The notes: generated from the sequence alone by a model not told the origin. A DNA stretch of 64,000 nt from Streptomyces sp. NBC_00094 (GCF_026343125.1 NZ_JAPEMB010000001.1:4159501-4223500), one strand, 5' to 3'; numbered from the stretch's first letter, positions 42,223 through 50,719 are shown. A program made the numbers and translations.

Positions 42223-43157
42223 CCGAGCTGGCCTCTGCTGCGACTGCCGAGCCGGAGCGAGAGGGCGCTGATCCGCTTGGCCACCGTGCGGCCACCCATG
42301 CCGAGCCGCTGGCTGATGGATTCGTCGGTGTGCCCTTCGACGAGCAGTTCGGCGATCCGCAGCAGCACGGCGTCGTCGTTTTCCTTCCGGGTGAGCCGCG
42401 GGTCGTTCGCGGGAATGGGGCTCGCACCCTCCCAGGAACGCTCGAATCCGGCCCGCATGAAACGGATCAGTGCGGGGTGCCTGATCTCCAGGGCCTCGTT
42501 GGCCCGGAGGTCGCTGGTGGGGATGTAGGCGACCGTGTCGTCGCAGATGATGAGCCGCTCGAAGATCTCGGTCACGGTCCTGACTTCGGCGCCGGCCTCG
42601 ATCACCTGGCGGCAGTAGGCCATCGTGACCGGGTGTTTCCGGATCGAGTGCTGGTACAGGGTGCGCTGTCGGATGCCCTTGGCCAGCAGGGCCAGGTTGA
42701 GTTCGATCGTTTCGGCGACCAGCTCGGGCGGGCGGCTGCCGCCGGGCTGGACGGTGAGGATTTCCCGCGTGCTGTTGCGTACGGAACTCGCCACGGACGT
42801 GCTGATGACCGGTCCGCCGGTCAGTAGCGTGAGCGGAACCGCCTCCTTGCTGCGGACCTCGGAGTGCACGGCCTCGAAGGCCGCCAGCGTCGACCGGATG
42901 CCGTTGATCATCGAGCGGAGCTTGAGCTGCTCCTGCTCTAACGGCGCGACGAGCGCCTCGGCGGCGGAGCTCGGGGACACCGGCACGTACACGTCCGACC
43001 CCTCGGACACGGGGTGCAGCAGGCGGAGGCTGATCAGTGCGTCCGAGGCCTCGCCCCGGGGGCGTCGTCCCTCTTCGAGTGCCTTCTGGTATTCGGACAG
43101 GTCGGCGGCGTTGATTTCGGGAAGTCCGGAGTGTCTGAGTGCGCTCGGGTTAGTCAT
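42165..43157 (-). CDS. LuxR-type HTH regulator, probable cluster regulator
   Basis: 330 residues, ATG 43157. The C-terminal 65 residues form a LuxR/GerE helix-turn-helix (LLRIAELLVEGHTDESISQRL, then GMGGRTVAKRISALSLRLG, SRGQLGYLIA). The N-terminal 250 residues contain no receiver or ATPase motifs. A helical N-terminal part, then a segment with STREILTVQPGGS and YQHSIRKHPVTMAYCRQV, resembles TrmB-type regulators with a PLD-like sensor domain. It stands divergent to a small exported peptide and immediately outside the NRPS genes, so it is the most likely pathway regulator. No bldA-type TTA start is involved. Confidence 0.85.
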   Translation of the reverse strand: MTNPSALRHSGLPEINAADLSEYQKALEEGRRPRGEASDALISLRLLHPVSEGSDVYVPVSPSSAAEALVAPLEQEQLKLRSMINGIRSTLAAFEAVHSEVRSKEAVPLTLLTGGPVISTSVASSVRNSTREILTVQPGGSRPPELVAETIELNLALLAKGIRQRTLYQHSIRKHPVTMAYCRQVIEAGAEVRTVTEIFERLIICDDTVAYIPTSDLRANEALEIRHPALIRFMRAGFERSWEGASPIPANDPRLTRKENDDAVLLRIAELLVEGHTDESISQRLGMGGRTVAKRISALSLRLGSRSRGQLGYLIARSGMLDETGPDPSP

Positions 43158-43226
43158 CTTTTGAGCCCTGCGAGTTCCTGCACTGCGATTTCGTGCCGCA
43201 CCGACTCTGTTCCGTACCCAGGGGCG

Positions 43227-43268
43227 GGCAAGGCACGATCTTCATGAACGGCGGGAAGATCCCTTGCC
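43227..43268. promoter_or_regulatory. Interrupted 14-bp inverted repeat upstream of the small peptide gene
   Basis: GGCAAGG (43227-43233) and GATCTTC (43237-43243) pair with GAAGATC (43255-43261) and CCTTGCC (43262-43268); one side has a 3-nt bulge. It ends 10 bp before the ribosome site of the peptide gene, so it may be an operator or a leader hairpin. Confidence 0.6.
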
Positions 43269-43288
43269 GTTTTCGGGGAGGGAAAACC

Positions 43289-43456
43289 GTGTTCAGCAAG
43301 ATCGATGTACGGTCTCTGCGTGTACTGGTCACGGCTGCGGCCGCCGCGGCCCTGGTCGCCATTTCGCTGGGGTCCTGTTACGGCACTGACGGAGCGAGCT
43401 CCACCACGTACGTCCTGGCGGACTTCGCGTGGGGTGCGCAGCCTCTGAAGCCGTAG
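43289..43456 (+). CDS. 55-residue exported peptide, divergent from the LuxR regulator
   Basis: GTG 43289 is six bases after a textbook GGGAGG, the strongest evidence that this short frame is a gene. The peptide has a charged start (VFSKIDVRSLRVLV), a hydrophobic core of Ala/Val/Leu/Ile, a possible lipobox-like SLGSC near residue 33, and a 22-residue tail YGTDGASSTTYVLADFAWGA ending QPLKP. It could be a secreted signal, a lipoprotein or a leaderless precursor. No modifying enzyme for ribosomal peptides is nearby. Earlier in-frame starts lie in the inverted-repeat region and have no ribosome site. Function unknown. Confidence 0.6.
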   Translation: MFSKIDVRSLRVLVTAAAAAALVAISLGSCYGTDGASSTTYVLADFAWGAQPLKP

Positions 43457-43783
43457 GACAGCCGCCGATTTTCGGCCAAGCGGGGTATGTGTCTGGAAAT
43501 CTCGCATGTCATGCGGGCCACGACCTGCTCCTGGAGCGTCCTCGAACGCGGGTATTGAGCGGATGCACTGGTCAAGTGCTCCGGCTCGCAGGGTGTGGCC
43601 CAGCCCCCCTTTTTTTTCGGTCAGGTCCGGTGCTCTGTCACGCGGGCATCGATGAATCCACTTTTGGTACCGACTGATTCACCGTGCCCCCGTTCGGTAT
43701 CGATACGTGCAGTTCAGGTACACGGTAGATCAGCTTCGGTCGCTTCCACCACCGCTATGCGCGGTTTCAGAAGGAGACACCCC
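43457..43783. other. Leader region of the NRPS operon, no gene
   Basis: 327 bp between the small peptide gene and the first biosynthetic gene. It contains a run of six C followed by eight T (43604-43617), unusual in this GC-rich DNA, without a clear stem before it. The operon promoter is presumably in the last 120 bp, but no confident -35/-10 pair was found. Confidence 0.5.
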
Positions 43784-44830
43784 ATGCCGACTCTCAGTGC
43801 CTCCACCCCAGGACAGGGCCAGAAAATGACATTTGCCGAAATCGTTGACGAGGTCTCCTCCTGGCTGCCCAGGGAGCCTGTCGAACTCGACGCCGCTGTC
43901 ACGGGCGAGCAGCGTGAGCGGATCCTCGGCGCCGTTCGCGCCCTCAACGAGTCCGCGCGCCTCGGCGACTCCGAGGCCTTCTACGCGCAGCAGCGTCTGC
44001 TCGCCCGCATCTACGGGGTTCACACCCTGATCCCCGAAGGCCCGTCCGCCGAGGGCTCGGTGCTGCTGCACACGATCACCCGGCTGCTGGAAGAGGCCAC
44101 CATCGAGGTCGAGGACGGCTACATCGAGCCGGGCCTGATCGACCAGGCGCCGACCGAGCCGGCCGCCTACCTGTCGTGGCTGAAGAAGCTGGCCCGTCAG
44201 CACCGCGTCTTCAAGCACCCGTACTACGGGGAGTTCATCCGCGACCACGCGACCGCGGACGACCTGCGCACCTACGTGATGCAGGAGTCGGTCGTCGACG
44301 GCCGGTTCGACGACCTCCTCGCGATGATGCAGGTCGGCACCAGCGGCGCCGCGAAGATGGAGATCGCCCAGAACTTCTGGGACGAGATGGGCAACGGCAA
44401 GCCCGAGCACGTGCACACGCACCTGTTCAACAAGATCTTCGAGGTCTTCGACATCCCGGCCGACGAGCTGGAGCGCTCGCTGACCGCCAACGCGCTGCTC
44501 TCCGGCAACCTGGCCGTGCTGCTCTGCCGCTACCGGCAGTTCTACCCGGAGGCCGTCGGCTTCCTCGGCATGACCGAGTGGCTGGTCCCCGACCGCTTCG
44601 TGCAGGTCGTGCACGCCTGGGAGCGGCTGGGTCTGGCGGACGTCGGCATCGTCTACCACCGTCTGCACATCACGGTGGACTCGCAGCACGCCGCCGGCTG
44701 GTTCCACAACGTGGTCATCCCCGCGGCCGAGTCCGAGCACATGCGCCGCGCCATAGCCCGCGGCACCCTGTGGCGGCTCAACTCCTCCGCCCGCTACCTG
44801 GACGAGCGCATGCCCGCTCTCGCCGTCTGA
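43784..44830 (+). CDS. Haem-oxygenase-like diiron oxidase (HDO), probable N-oxygenase
   Basis: 348 residues, ATG 43784 seven bases after AAGGAG. All-helical protein of the iron-containing redox enzyme/HDO family. Candidate ligands follow the family pattern of Glu, His, Glu, Asp and His: VMQESVVDGRFDDLL, NFWDEMGNG, HVHTHLF and TVDSQHAAGWFHN. HDOs include UndA, BesC, SznF and the lysine N-oxygenases HrmI/BelK of hormaomycin and belactosin biosynthesis. Here it is followed directly by a 2OG-Fe oxygenase, the same pairing as HrmI/HrmJ, which convert lysine to a nitrocyclopropyl amino acid. The substrate is an inference. First gene of the biosynthetic operon. Confidence 0.85.
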   Translation: MPTLSASTPGQGQKMTFAEIVDEVSSWLPREPVELDAAVTGEQRERILGAVRALNESARLGDSEAFYAQQRLLARIYGVHTLIPEGPSAEGSVLLHTITRLLEEATIEVEDGYIEPGLIDQAPTEPAAYLSWLKKLARQHRVFKHPYYGEFIRDHATADDLRTYVMQESVVDGRFDDLLAMMQVGTSGAAKMEIAQNFWDEMGNGKPEHVHTHLFNKIFEVFDIPADELERSLTANALLSGNLAVLLCRYRQFYPEAVGFLGMTEWLVPDRFVQVVHAWERLGLADVGIVYHRLHITVDSQHAAGWFHNVVIPAAESEHMRRAIARGTLWRLNSSARYLDERMPALAV

Positions 44831-44858
44831 TTCGCGACCGATCCACAAGGAGTCAGCC

Positions 44859-45554
44859 ATGCCGCTCAATGAGCAGAAATTCGCCGTGCTCGCGCTGCCC
44901 GAGGTCTCGCAGGCCCTCCTCGACAGCTACGAGGACCTGCCGGTCGACGAGTACATGGGCAACGGCACCCGCTTCAAGCGGTTCTCCCAGTACCGGCTGC
45001 GCCCCGAGGGCACCGCGGACTGGACCTTCGAGCTGCTGGAGCACCGCGACTACACCACCTTCACCAAGTTCAACAAGGTGGGCGGCGGCATCCGCCGCGT
45101 CTACCAGCCGATCAAGGCGGACTTCACCCCACTGATCTCCTACGGGATCAAGGAGCTGGGCCTCGACCGCTCCGAGGACTGGCAGATCAACGTCCACCAG
45201 AACCGCACCCGCGCCGACGGCGACTACGCGGGCCCGCTGACGCCGGAGGGCGTACACCACGACGGACACGAGTTCGTCATGATCGCCGTCCTGGCCAAGC
45301 ACAATGTCGCGGGCGCGGAGACCCGCCTCTGGGAGCCGGGCGCCGACGCTCCGTTCTGGTCCGGGACGCTCGAGCCCGCCCAGGCGGTCCTCCTCGACGA
45401 CCGCGGGCTGGCCCACGACGTGACCGACGTGCAGTCGGCCGACGGCGGCCCCGCCAACCGCGACATCGTGATCATCGCGTTCTCCCGCTGGGCCGAGAAG
45501 TGGTACGGCGAGGACCACGACCAGGCGGCGCTCAGCGCCGACTCGGCTAGCTGA
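44859..45554 (+). CDS. 2OG-Fe(II) dioxygenase-family protein
   Basis: 231 residues, ATG 44859 after AAGGAG. Matches the small bacterial 2OG-Fe dioxygenase family: RFKRFSQYRLRPEG, the iron-binding TPEGVHHDGHEFVMIAV (HxD), the distal His in LLDDRGLAHDVTDV, and a 2OG-binding Arg in NRDIVIIAFSRWAE. Family members hydroxylate free amino acids; the closest pathway parallel by context is HrmJ/BelL, which closes a cyclopropane ring on 6-nitronorleucine. Twenty-eight bp after the HDO gene, so the two should be co-translated. It probably acts on the HDO product before peptide assembly. Confidence 0.88.
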   Translation: MPLNEQKFAVLALPEVSQALLDSYEDLPVDEYMGNGTRFKRFSQYRLRPEGTADWTFELLEHRDYTTFTKFNKVGGGIRRVYQPIKADFTPLISYGIKELGLDRSEDWQINVHQNRTRADGDYAGPLTPEGVHHDGHEFVMIAVLAKHNVAGAETRLWEPGADAPFWSGTLEPAQAVLLDDRGLAHDVTDVQSADGGPANRDIVIIAFSRWAEKWYGEDHDQAALSADSAS

Positions 45555-45594
45555 CGGGGAGCCCCGGGGCAGAGGGACAGGAACAGGACAGGGC

Positions 45595-46452
45595 ATGAAC
45601 GACTTCTCGGCGCACTCGGTGTTCTCCACGTACCACGCGCTCGGCAACGACTACGTGGTCATCGACCCGCGCGACAGCGACTTCACGCCCGGCCCCGAGG
45701 CCGTGCGGCTGCTCTGCGACCGCCACTTCGGGGTGGGAGCGGACGGGGTCCTCTTCGGGCCGCTCCAACCTCCGGTCGGAGGTGAGCCGGTGGACCTGAG
45801 GATGTTCAACTCTGACGGCACCGAATGCGAAAAGAGCGGCAACGGGCTGCGGATGTTCGCGCTCTACCTGGCCGAGGCGTACGCCGAACCATGGAGCGCG
45901 AACGGGGAGTTCCTGCTCCGCACCGCGGCCGGTGACGTACCGGTGCGCATTCTGGACCTCGCCGCGGGGCTCGTCCGCGTCGGCATGGGGCGGCCCGAGC
46001 TCGGTGAGCTCGGCGAGACCCTCGACGCGGGCGGTCGCCGCCTGGCGGTGACCACGCTGAACAACGGGAACCCGCACGCCGTCGTCCCGCTGGAGGAGGT
46101 CTCCGCGGACCTCGCCCGCGAGCTGGGACCCCTGATCGCGGGGCACCCCCGTTTCCCGAACCGCACGAACGTGCAGTTCATGCAGGTGATCGACCGCCGG
46201 ACCCTCGCCATCGAGGTCTACGAACGCGGCGCGGGCTACACCCTGGCCTCCGGCAGCAGCGCCTGCGCCGCCGCGTCGGCCGCGCACGCCCTCGGTCTGA
46301 TCGACGGGGACGTCGAGGTACGGATGCCCGGTGGCCGACTCGACGTGGTGATCGACGCCGACGGAGCCGTCACCATGTCCGGCACCGCCGAGCGGATCAC
46401 CAACGGCACCTTCTCGCCCGCCTTCCGGGACAGGCTGGTGGCGGCCCGATGA
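45595..46452 (+). CDS. DapF-fold protein lacking both catalytic cysteines
   Basis: 285 residues, ATG 45595. Clear diaminopimelate-epimerase fold with two repeated lobes: YHALGNDYVVID, FGVGADGVLF, FNSDGTECEKSGNGLRMF, NNGNPHAVV, RTNVQFMQV and ERGAGYTLASGSSACAAASA. In true DapF the two catalytic bases are Cys in CGNG and in ACGTGAC; here both are serine (Ser81 and Ser219), while the surrounding loops are kept. It may catalyse another proton transfer or isomerisation, or bind substrate only. Its place between the oxygenases and aminotransferase suggests work on the non-protein amino acid. Overlaps the next gene (ATGA). Confidence 0.9.
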   Translation: MNDFSAHSVFSTYHALGNDYVVIDPRDSDFTPGPEAVRLLCDRHFGVGADGVLFGPLQPPVGGEPVDLRMFNSDGTECEKSGNGLRMFALYLAEAYAEPWSANGEFLLRTAAGDVPVRILDLAAGLVRVGMGRPELGELGETLDAGGRRLAVTTLNNGNPHAVVPLEEVSADLARELGPLIAGHPRFPNRTNVQFMQVIDRRTLAIEVYERGAGYTLASGSSACAAASAAHALGLIDGDVEVRMPGGRLDVVIDADGAVTMSGTAERITNGTFSPAFRDRLVAAR

Positions 46453-47546
46453 CCCATGCCGTCTCCACCTATCCCATGCGCCGCTGGGTGTTCGAGGATG
46501 CCGCCGGGCGCTTCGACATCGACCTCGGCGACAGCAATCTGCCGTGCGGCACCCTCGACGAGCTGAGTCCTCTCGGGGACCTGGAGCTCGACTACGGCCA
46601 CAACCGAGGAATCCCCCGGCTGCGTGCCCTGGTCGCCGACCTCTACGGCTGCACCGACGACCGCGTCCTGATCACGCACGGCGCCCAGCAGGCCCTCTAC
46701 CTGGTCTACAACGCGCTGCTGCGCCCCGGCGACCAGGTGATCACCTGGTCGCCGGGCTGGCAGCAGTCCTGGGACATGCCGACCGCGCTGGGCTGCCGGG
46801 TCGAGGTGCTGGACCACCGTCCGGACCTGACCGTCGACGTGGCGGCCGCGGCCGCCGTCGCCGGCCCGGACCTGAAGCTGATCGTCGTCAACACCCCGTG
46901 CAACCCCACCGGGCAGCAGATCTCCGATGCGGACCTGCAGGCACTGCAGGACCTGGCCGCGCGCACCGGTGCGTACATCCTGCTGGACGAGGACTACGCG
47001 CTGGACCTGAAGGACTCCGCGGCCACCCGCTTCGAGCGGACCCTCTCCGTGTCGAGCCTGTCCAAGGTCTACGGCTACCCCGGCCTACGGGTCGGCTGGC
47101 TGTACGGCCCGCCCGAGCTCGTGGCGGCCTGCACCGAGCGCAAGTTCCTGTCCAACATAGGCAACTCCGTGCTGTGCGAAACGCTGGCGTGCGACGTGCT
47201 GGAGCGCCGGGGCCACTACACCGACCGGTACCGCAGGCTCACCGGCGAGGGGCTCGCCGTGGTCCGGGACTGGGCCGCGCGCAACACCGACGCGGTGCAG
47301 CTCACCGAACCGCAGGGCACCCCGTTCGCCTGGTTCCGGCTGACCACCGGTGAGGCGCCCCTGGACCTTTGCCGCCGGGTGCTGGAGACCGGAGTCATGC
47401 TCATGCCGGGCGAGACGCTCGGTGGCCCCGACGGATTCCGCCTGTGCTTCGCGCGGGATCCCCACGTCATCACCGAAGGCCTGCGGCGGATCGACCCCGT
47501 CCTGCGGCCGCAGCCCGTGCGCAATACGACCAGTGGAGCAGTGTGA
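46449..47546 (+). CDS. PLP-dependent aminotransferase (fold type I, class I/II)
   Basis: 365 residues, ATG 46449 overlapping the previous stop. Fold-type I hallmarks: THGAQQALYLVYNALLRPGD, VVNTPCNPTGQQ (PLP Asn), LLDEDYALDL (Asp near ring N), SSLSKVYGYPGLRVGW (Schiff-base Lys) and a C-terminal FRLCFARDP with the carboxylate-binding Arg. Related enzymes are transaminases, but pathway members such as capreomycidine synthases use the same fold for eliminations or cyclisations. With the DapF-fold protein it probably finishes the unusual amino acid. The stop is three bases before the start of the first NRPS gene. Confidence 0.9.
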   Translation: MTHAVSTYPMRRWVFEDAAGRFDIDLGDSNLPCGTLDELSPLGDLELDYGHNRGIPRLRALVADLYGCTDDRVLITHGAQQALYLVYNALLRPGDQVITWSPGWQQSWDMPTALGCRVEVLDHRPDLTVDVAAAAAVAGPDLKLIVVNTPCNPTGQQISDADLQALQDLAARTGAYILLDEDYALDLKDSAATRFERTLSVSSLSKVYGYPGLRVGWLYGPPELVAACTERKFLSNIGNSVLCETLACDVLERRGHYTDRYRRLTGEGLAVVRDWAARNTDAVQLTEPQGTPFAWFRLTTGEAPLDLCRRVLETGVMLMPGETLGGPDGFRLCFARDPHVITEGLRRIDPVLRPQPVRNTTSGAV

Positions 47547-47548
47547 CC

Positions 47549-50500
47549 ATGAGCCAGCCCAACGCCAACGACCAGGCTCCGGACGAGATCCGCACGCCGC
47601 TCTCCTTCGCGCAGGAACAGCTGTGGTTCCTCGACCAGCTGACCCCCGGCGAGATCACCTACAACGTGCCGATGGCCTACCGGCTGCGGGGCCCGCTCAA
47701 CGTCGGGGCCATGCGGCAGGCGCTGAGCTCGCTCGTCACGCGCAACGCCGTGCTGCGCACGACCTTCCACTCCGCCGACGGCGCCCCGTACCAGGTCGTA
47801 GCCCCGGCCGGCGAGGTCCCGCTGGAGGTCATCGACCTGGCCGACGGCGACCTCGCCGAGCTGCTGCGCGTCTACTTCGAGACGCCGTTCGACCTGGCGG
47901 CCGGGCCGATGTACCGGTTCAGGCTGATCCGCACCGGCGCCGACGAGCACGTCCTGGCCCTGTCCTTCCACCACATCCACACCGACGGCTGGTCCTCGAC
48001 GCTGATCAACCGGGAGATCTCCGGCGCGTACAACGCGTTCGCCCGCGGCGTGGAGCCGGAGCTTCCGGAGCTGCAGGCCACCTATGCCGACCACGTCGTC
48101 GCGCAGCGCGAGCAGCGCGAAGGCGGCGGCTGGGACGAGCAGCTGAAGTTCTGGGAGGGGAAGTTGGCGGGGCTGCCGGTGGTCGAGATGCCCGCCGACC
48201 GGCTTCGTCCGGCCACGCCCACCCAGAACGGCGAGACCCTCACCTTCGACTTCCCGGTCGAGCTCCTCCAGCAGGCGCGCGCGCTCGCGCAGCAGGAGGG
48301 CGCCTCGCTGTTCATGGTGCTCACCGCCGCCCTGAACGTCGTGGTCGGCCGCTACACGGGCCAGGACGACATCCCGCTGGGCATCCCCATGCTGGGCCGC
48401 ACCGAGCCGGAGCTCGAAGACGTCGTCGGCCTGTTCATCAACATGCTGGTGCTGCGGACCGACCTGTCCGGCGACCCCACCTTCGCCGAACTCGTCGAGC
48501 GCGTCGCGGACGCCAACATGGACGTGTACGACAACCAGGACGTGCCGTTCGACCAGATCGTCAGCCACGTCCAGCCGGTCCGCGAGGCGGGCCGCAACCC
48601 GCTGTTCCAGATCGGCACCCAACTGCTCGGCGGCGGCACGGCCGGCTCCGACCTGGGCCTGTTCGAGCTGTCGGACGAGGCGCTGGACGTCGCCGTCCCG
48701 CGCTCCCGCTACGACCTCTCCCTGACGTTCATGGAGACGGTGGATCAGCTCCGGTTCGTCGCCGAGTACACCACCGACCTCTTCGACGGCTGGCGCATCG
48801 AGGCCATGGCCCGGCACATCCAGAACGTGCTGGCCGCCGCGGTGGAGAACGCGGAGCAGCCGATCTCGAAGCTCGCGATGGTCGGTGCGGACGAGCGGGA
48901 GCTGCTGCTGGAAGCGGGTCGCGGCGCGGACTTCGCGTTCAGCCCGGACCCGGTGCACGTCACCGTCATGGAGGTCGCCGAGCGCACCCCCGAGGCCGTC
49001 GCCGCAGTCTGCCGCGGCGTGGAGATGACGTACGGGGAACTGGCGCGCCGCTCCGGCCTGCTCGCCCGCCATCTGCGGGACCGCGGTGTGGTCCCGGGCC
49101 AGATCGTGGCCATCTCCATGGACCGTGACCTGGACGCCCTCGTCGCCATGCTGGGTGTCATGCGGGCCGGCGGTGCCTACGCGATGATGGACCCCGCGCA
49201 CCCGGCCGCCCGTCTCGAGTACATGCTGCAGGACACCGCGGCACCGGTGGTCATCACCCGGGCCGATGTGGCCGACCGCCTGTCGGCGGGCGTGAATCTG
49301 CAGGTCGTGCTCATCGACGCGCACTGGGCGGAGATCGAGGCCGCGTCCGACGCCGAGCCGCTGGAGGAGCTGGCGGACCGCGAGTCGCTGGCGTACGTCC
49401 TCTACACCTCCGGCTCCACGGGCCGCCCCAAGGGCGTGATGATCGAGCACCGCAGCCTGCGGGTGTTCATCGAGGCATACCGCCACACGTTCGGTGAATT
49501 CACCGCCGAGGACCGGCTGCTGCAGCAGCCCGCGCTGATCTTCGACATGTCGCAGGGCGAGATCTACACGGCGCTGATCACCGGCGCGACCCTCGTGCTG
49601 GTCTCCCCCGAGGACGCCTCGTCGCCCGAGGCGCTCGGCGCGCTCATACGCGAGCAGCGGGTCAACTACGTGGGCCTGTCGCCGACGCTGCTGTCGCTGC
49701 TGGACGGCGGCCCGTACCCGGACCTGAAATACATCATGGGCGGCGCCGAGGTCCTCCCGGCCGAGCTCGTCAACAAGTGGAATCAGCCGGGCCGCAAGTT
49801 CGTCAACCTCTACGGTCCGACCGAGGCGGCCATCGCCTCCACCGAGTACCTCTGTGAGCACATCGAGTGGCAGACCTCGCCCCCGATCGGCCGCCCCGAG
49901 TACGGCCGGCTGCACTACGTGGTGGACGCGCACGGGAACCTGGCGCCCGTCGGCGTCCCCGGCGAGCTGCTGATCGGCGGTGACGACGGCCTGGCCCGCG
50001 GCTACCTCAACCTGCCCGAGCTGACCGACGAGAAGTTCGTCCCCAACCCCTTCGAGCCGACCGGACGCGTCTACCGCACCGGCGACCTCGTCCGCTGGAC
50101 CCGGGACCACCAGGTGGACTTCATCGGCCGGATCGACAACCAGGTCAAGCTCCGCGGCCTGCGCATCGAGCTCGGCGAGATCGAGTCCGCTCTGGTCTCC
50201 CACCCCCAGGTGCGCATGGGCCTGGTGCTGCTCCGCGAGGACCGGCAGGGCGAGAAGCAGCTGGTCGGCTACTACACGGTGCTCGGCGACGAGGCCCCGA
50301 ACACGGCCGACCTGCGCCGTCACCTCGGCGAGTCGATGCCGGAGTACATGGTCCCGACCGCCTGGGTCCGGCTGGAGGAGTTCCCCCTCACGCCGTCCAA
50401 GAAGATCGACCGCAAGATGCTGCCCGAGCCGCAGGACAATGCCGACGGCACTGACGGCCGCGCGTACGTGGCCCCGGCCACGCCGTCCGAGGAGAAGGTC

Positions 50501-50719
50501 GCCGAGGTCTTCGCCACGGTCCTCAAGGCCGAGCAGGTGAGCGCCGACGCGGGCTTCTTCGAGCTCGGCGGAAATTCGCTGCAGGCCATGCGGGCGGTCA
50601 GCCGGATCAACAAGACGTTCGGCGTGAAGATCAACGTCCGGATGCTCTACGGCGGTGCGAACGTCAGCGGCGTCGCCGAGGCCATCGACGCCCTGCTGGC
50701 CGACAAGGCCGGCGCGTGA
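47549..50719 (+). CDS. Non-ribosomal peptide synthetase, C-A-T
   Basis: 1056 residues, ATG 47549 (GTG 47543 possible). Condensation domain (about 10-440) of the LCL type, with active-site SFHHIHTDGWSS. Adenylation domain (about 460-970): LYTSGSTGRPKGVMIEH, NLYGPTEAAI, YRTGDLVRW, QVKLRGLRIELGE and Lys in TPSKKIDRKML. Carrier domain (about 985-1055): FFELGGNSLQAM. Read by eye, the substrate-pocket residues are D-M-G-G-(M/I)-G-L-I-A-K, not a code I can assign, so an unusual amino acid is likely. No thioesterase domain; the next gene overlaps (GTGA) and supplies one. Probably the last elongation step of the assembly line. Confidence 0.95.
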   Translation: MSQPNANDQAPDEIRTPLSFAQEQLWFLDQLTPGEITYNVPMAYRLRGPLNVGAMRQALSSLVTRNAVLRTTFHSADGAPYQVVAPAGEVPLEVIDLADGDLAELLRVYFETPFDLAAGPMYRFRLIRTGADEHVLALSFHHIHTDGWSSTLINREISGAYNAFARGVEPELPELQATYADHVVAQREQREGGGWDEQLKFWEGKLAGLPVVEMPADRLRPATPTQNGETLTFDFPVELLQQARALAQQEGASLFMVLTAALNVVVGRYTGQDDIPLGIPMLGRTEPELEDVVGLFINMLVLRTDLSGDPTFAELVERVADANMDVYDNQDVPFDQIVSHVQPVREAGRNPLFQIGTQLLGGGTAGSDLGLFELSDEALDVAVPRSRYDLSLTFMETVDQLRFVAEYTTDLFDGWRIEAMARHIQNVLAAAVENAEQPISKLAMVGADERELLLEAGRGADFAFSPDPVHVTVMEVAERTPEAVAAVCRGVEMTYGELARRSGLLARHLRDRGVVPGQIVAISMDRDLDALVAMLGVMRAGGAYAMMDPAHPAARLEYMLQDTAAPVVITRADVADRLSAGVNLQVVLIDAHWAEIEAASDAEPLEELADRESLAYVLYTSGSTGRPKGVMIEHRSLRVFIEAYRHTFGEFTAEDRLLQQPALIFDMSQGEIYTALITGATLVLVSPEDASSPEALGALIREQRVNYVGLSPTLLSLLDGGPYPDLKYIMGGAEVLPAELVNKWNQPGRKFVNLYGPTEAAIASTEYLCEHIEWQTSPPIGRPEYGRLHYVVDAHGNLAPVGVPGELLIGGDDGLARGYLNLPELTDEKFVPNPFEPTGRVYRTGDLVRWTRDHQVDFIGRIDNQVKLRGLRIELGEIESALVSHPQVRMGLVLLREDRQGEKQLVGYYTVLGDEAPNTADLRRHLGESMPEYMVPTAWVRLEEFPLTPSKKIDRKMLPEPQDNADGTDGRAYVAPATPSEEKVAEVFATVLKAEQVSADAGFFELGGNSLQAMRAVSRINKTFGVKINVRMLYGGANVSGVAEAIDALLADKAGA

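Noticed and set aside
45595..46452. Ordinary housekeeping dapF
   Set aside because: Both catalytic Cys are Ser and the gene is translationally coupled to the cluster aminotransferase, so it is not likely to serve lysine or wall synthesis.
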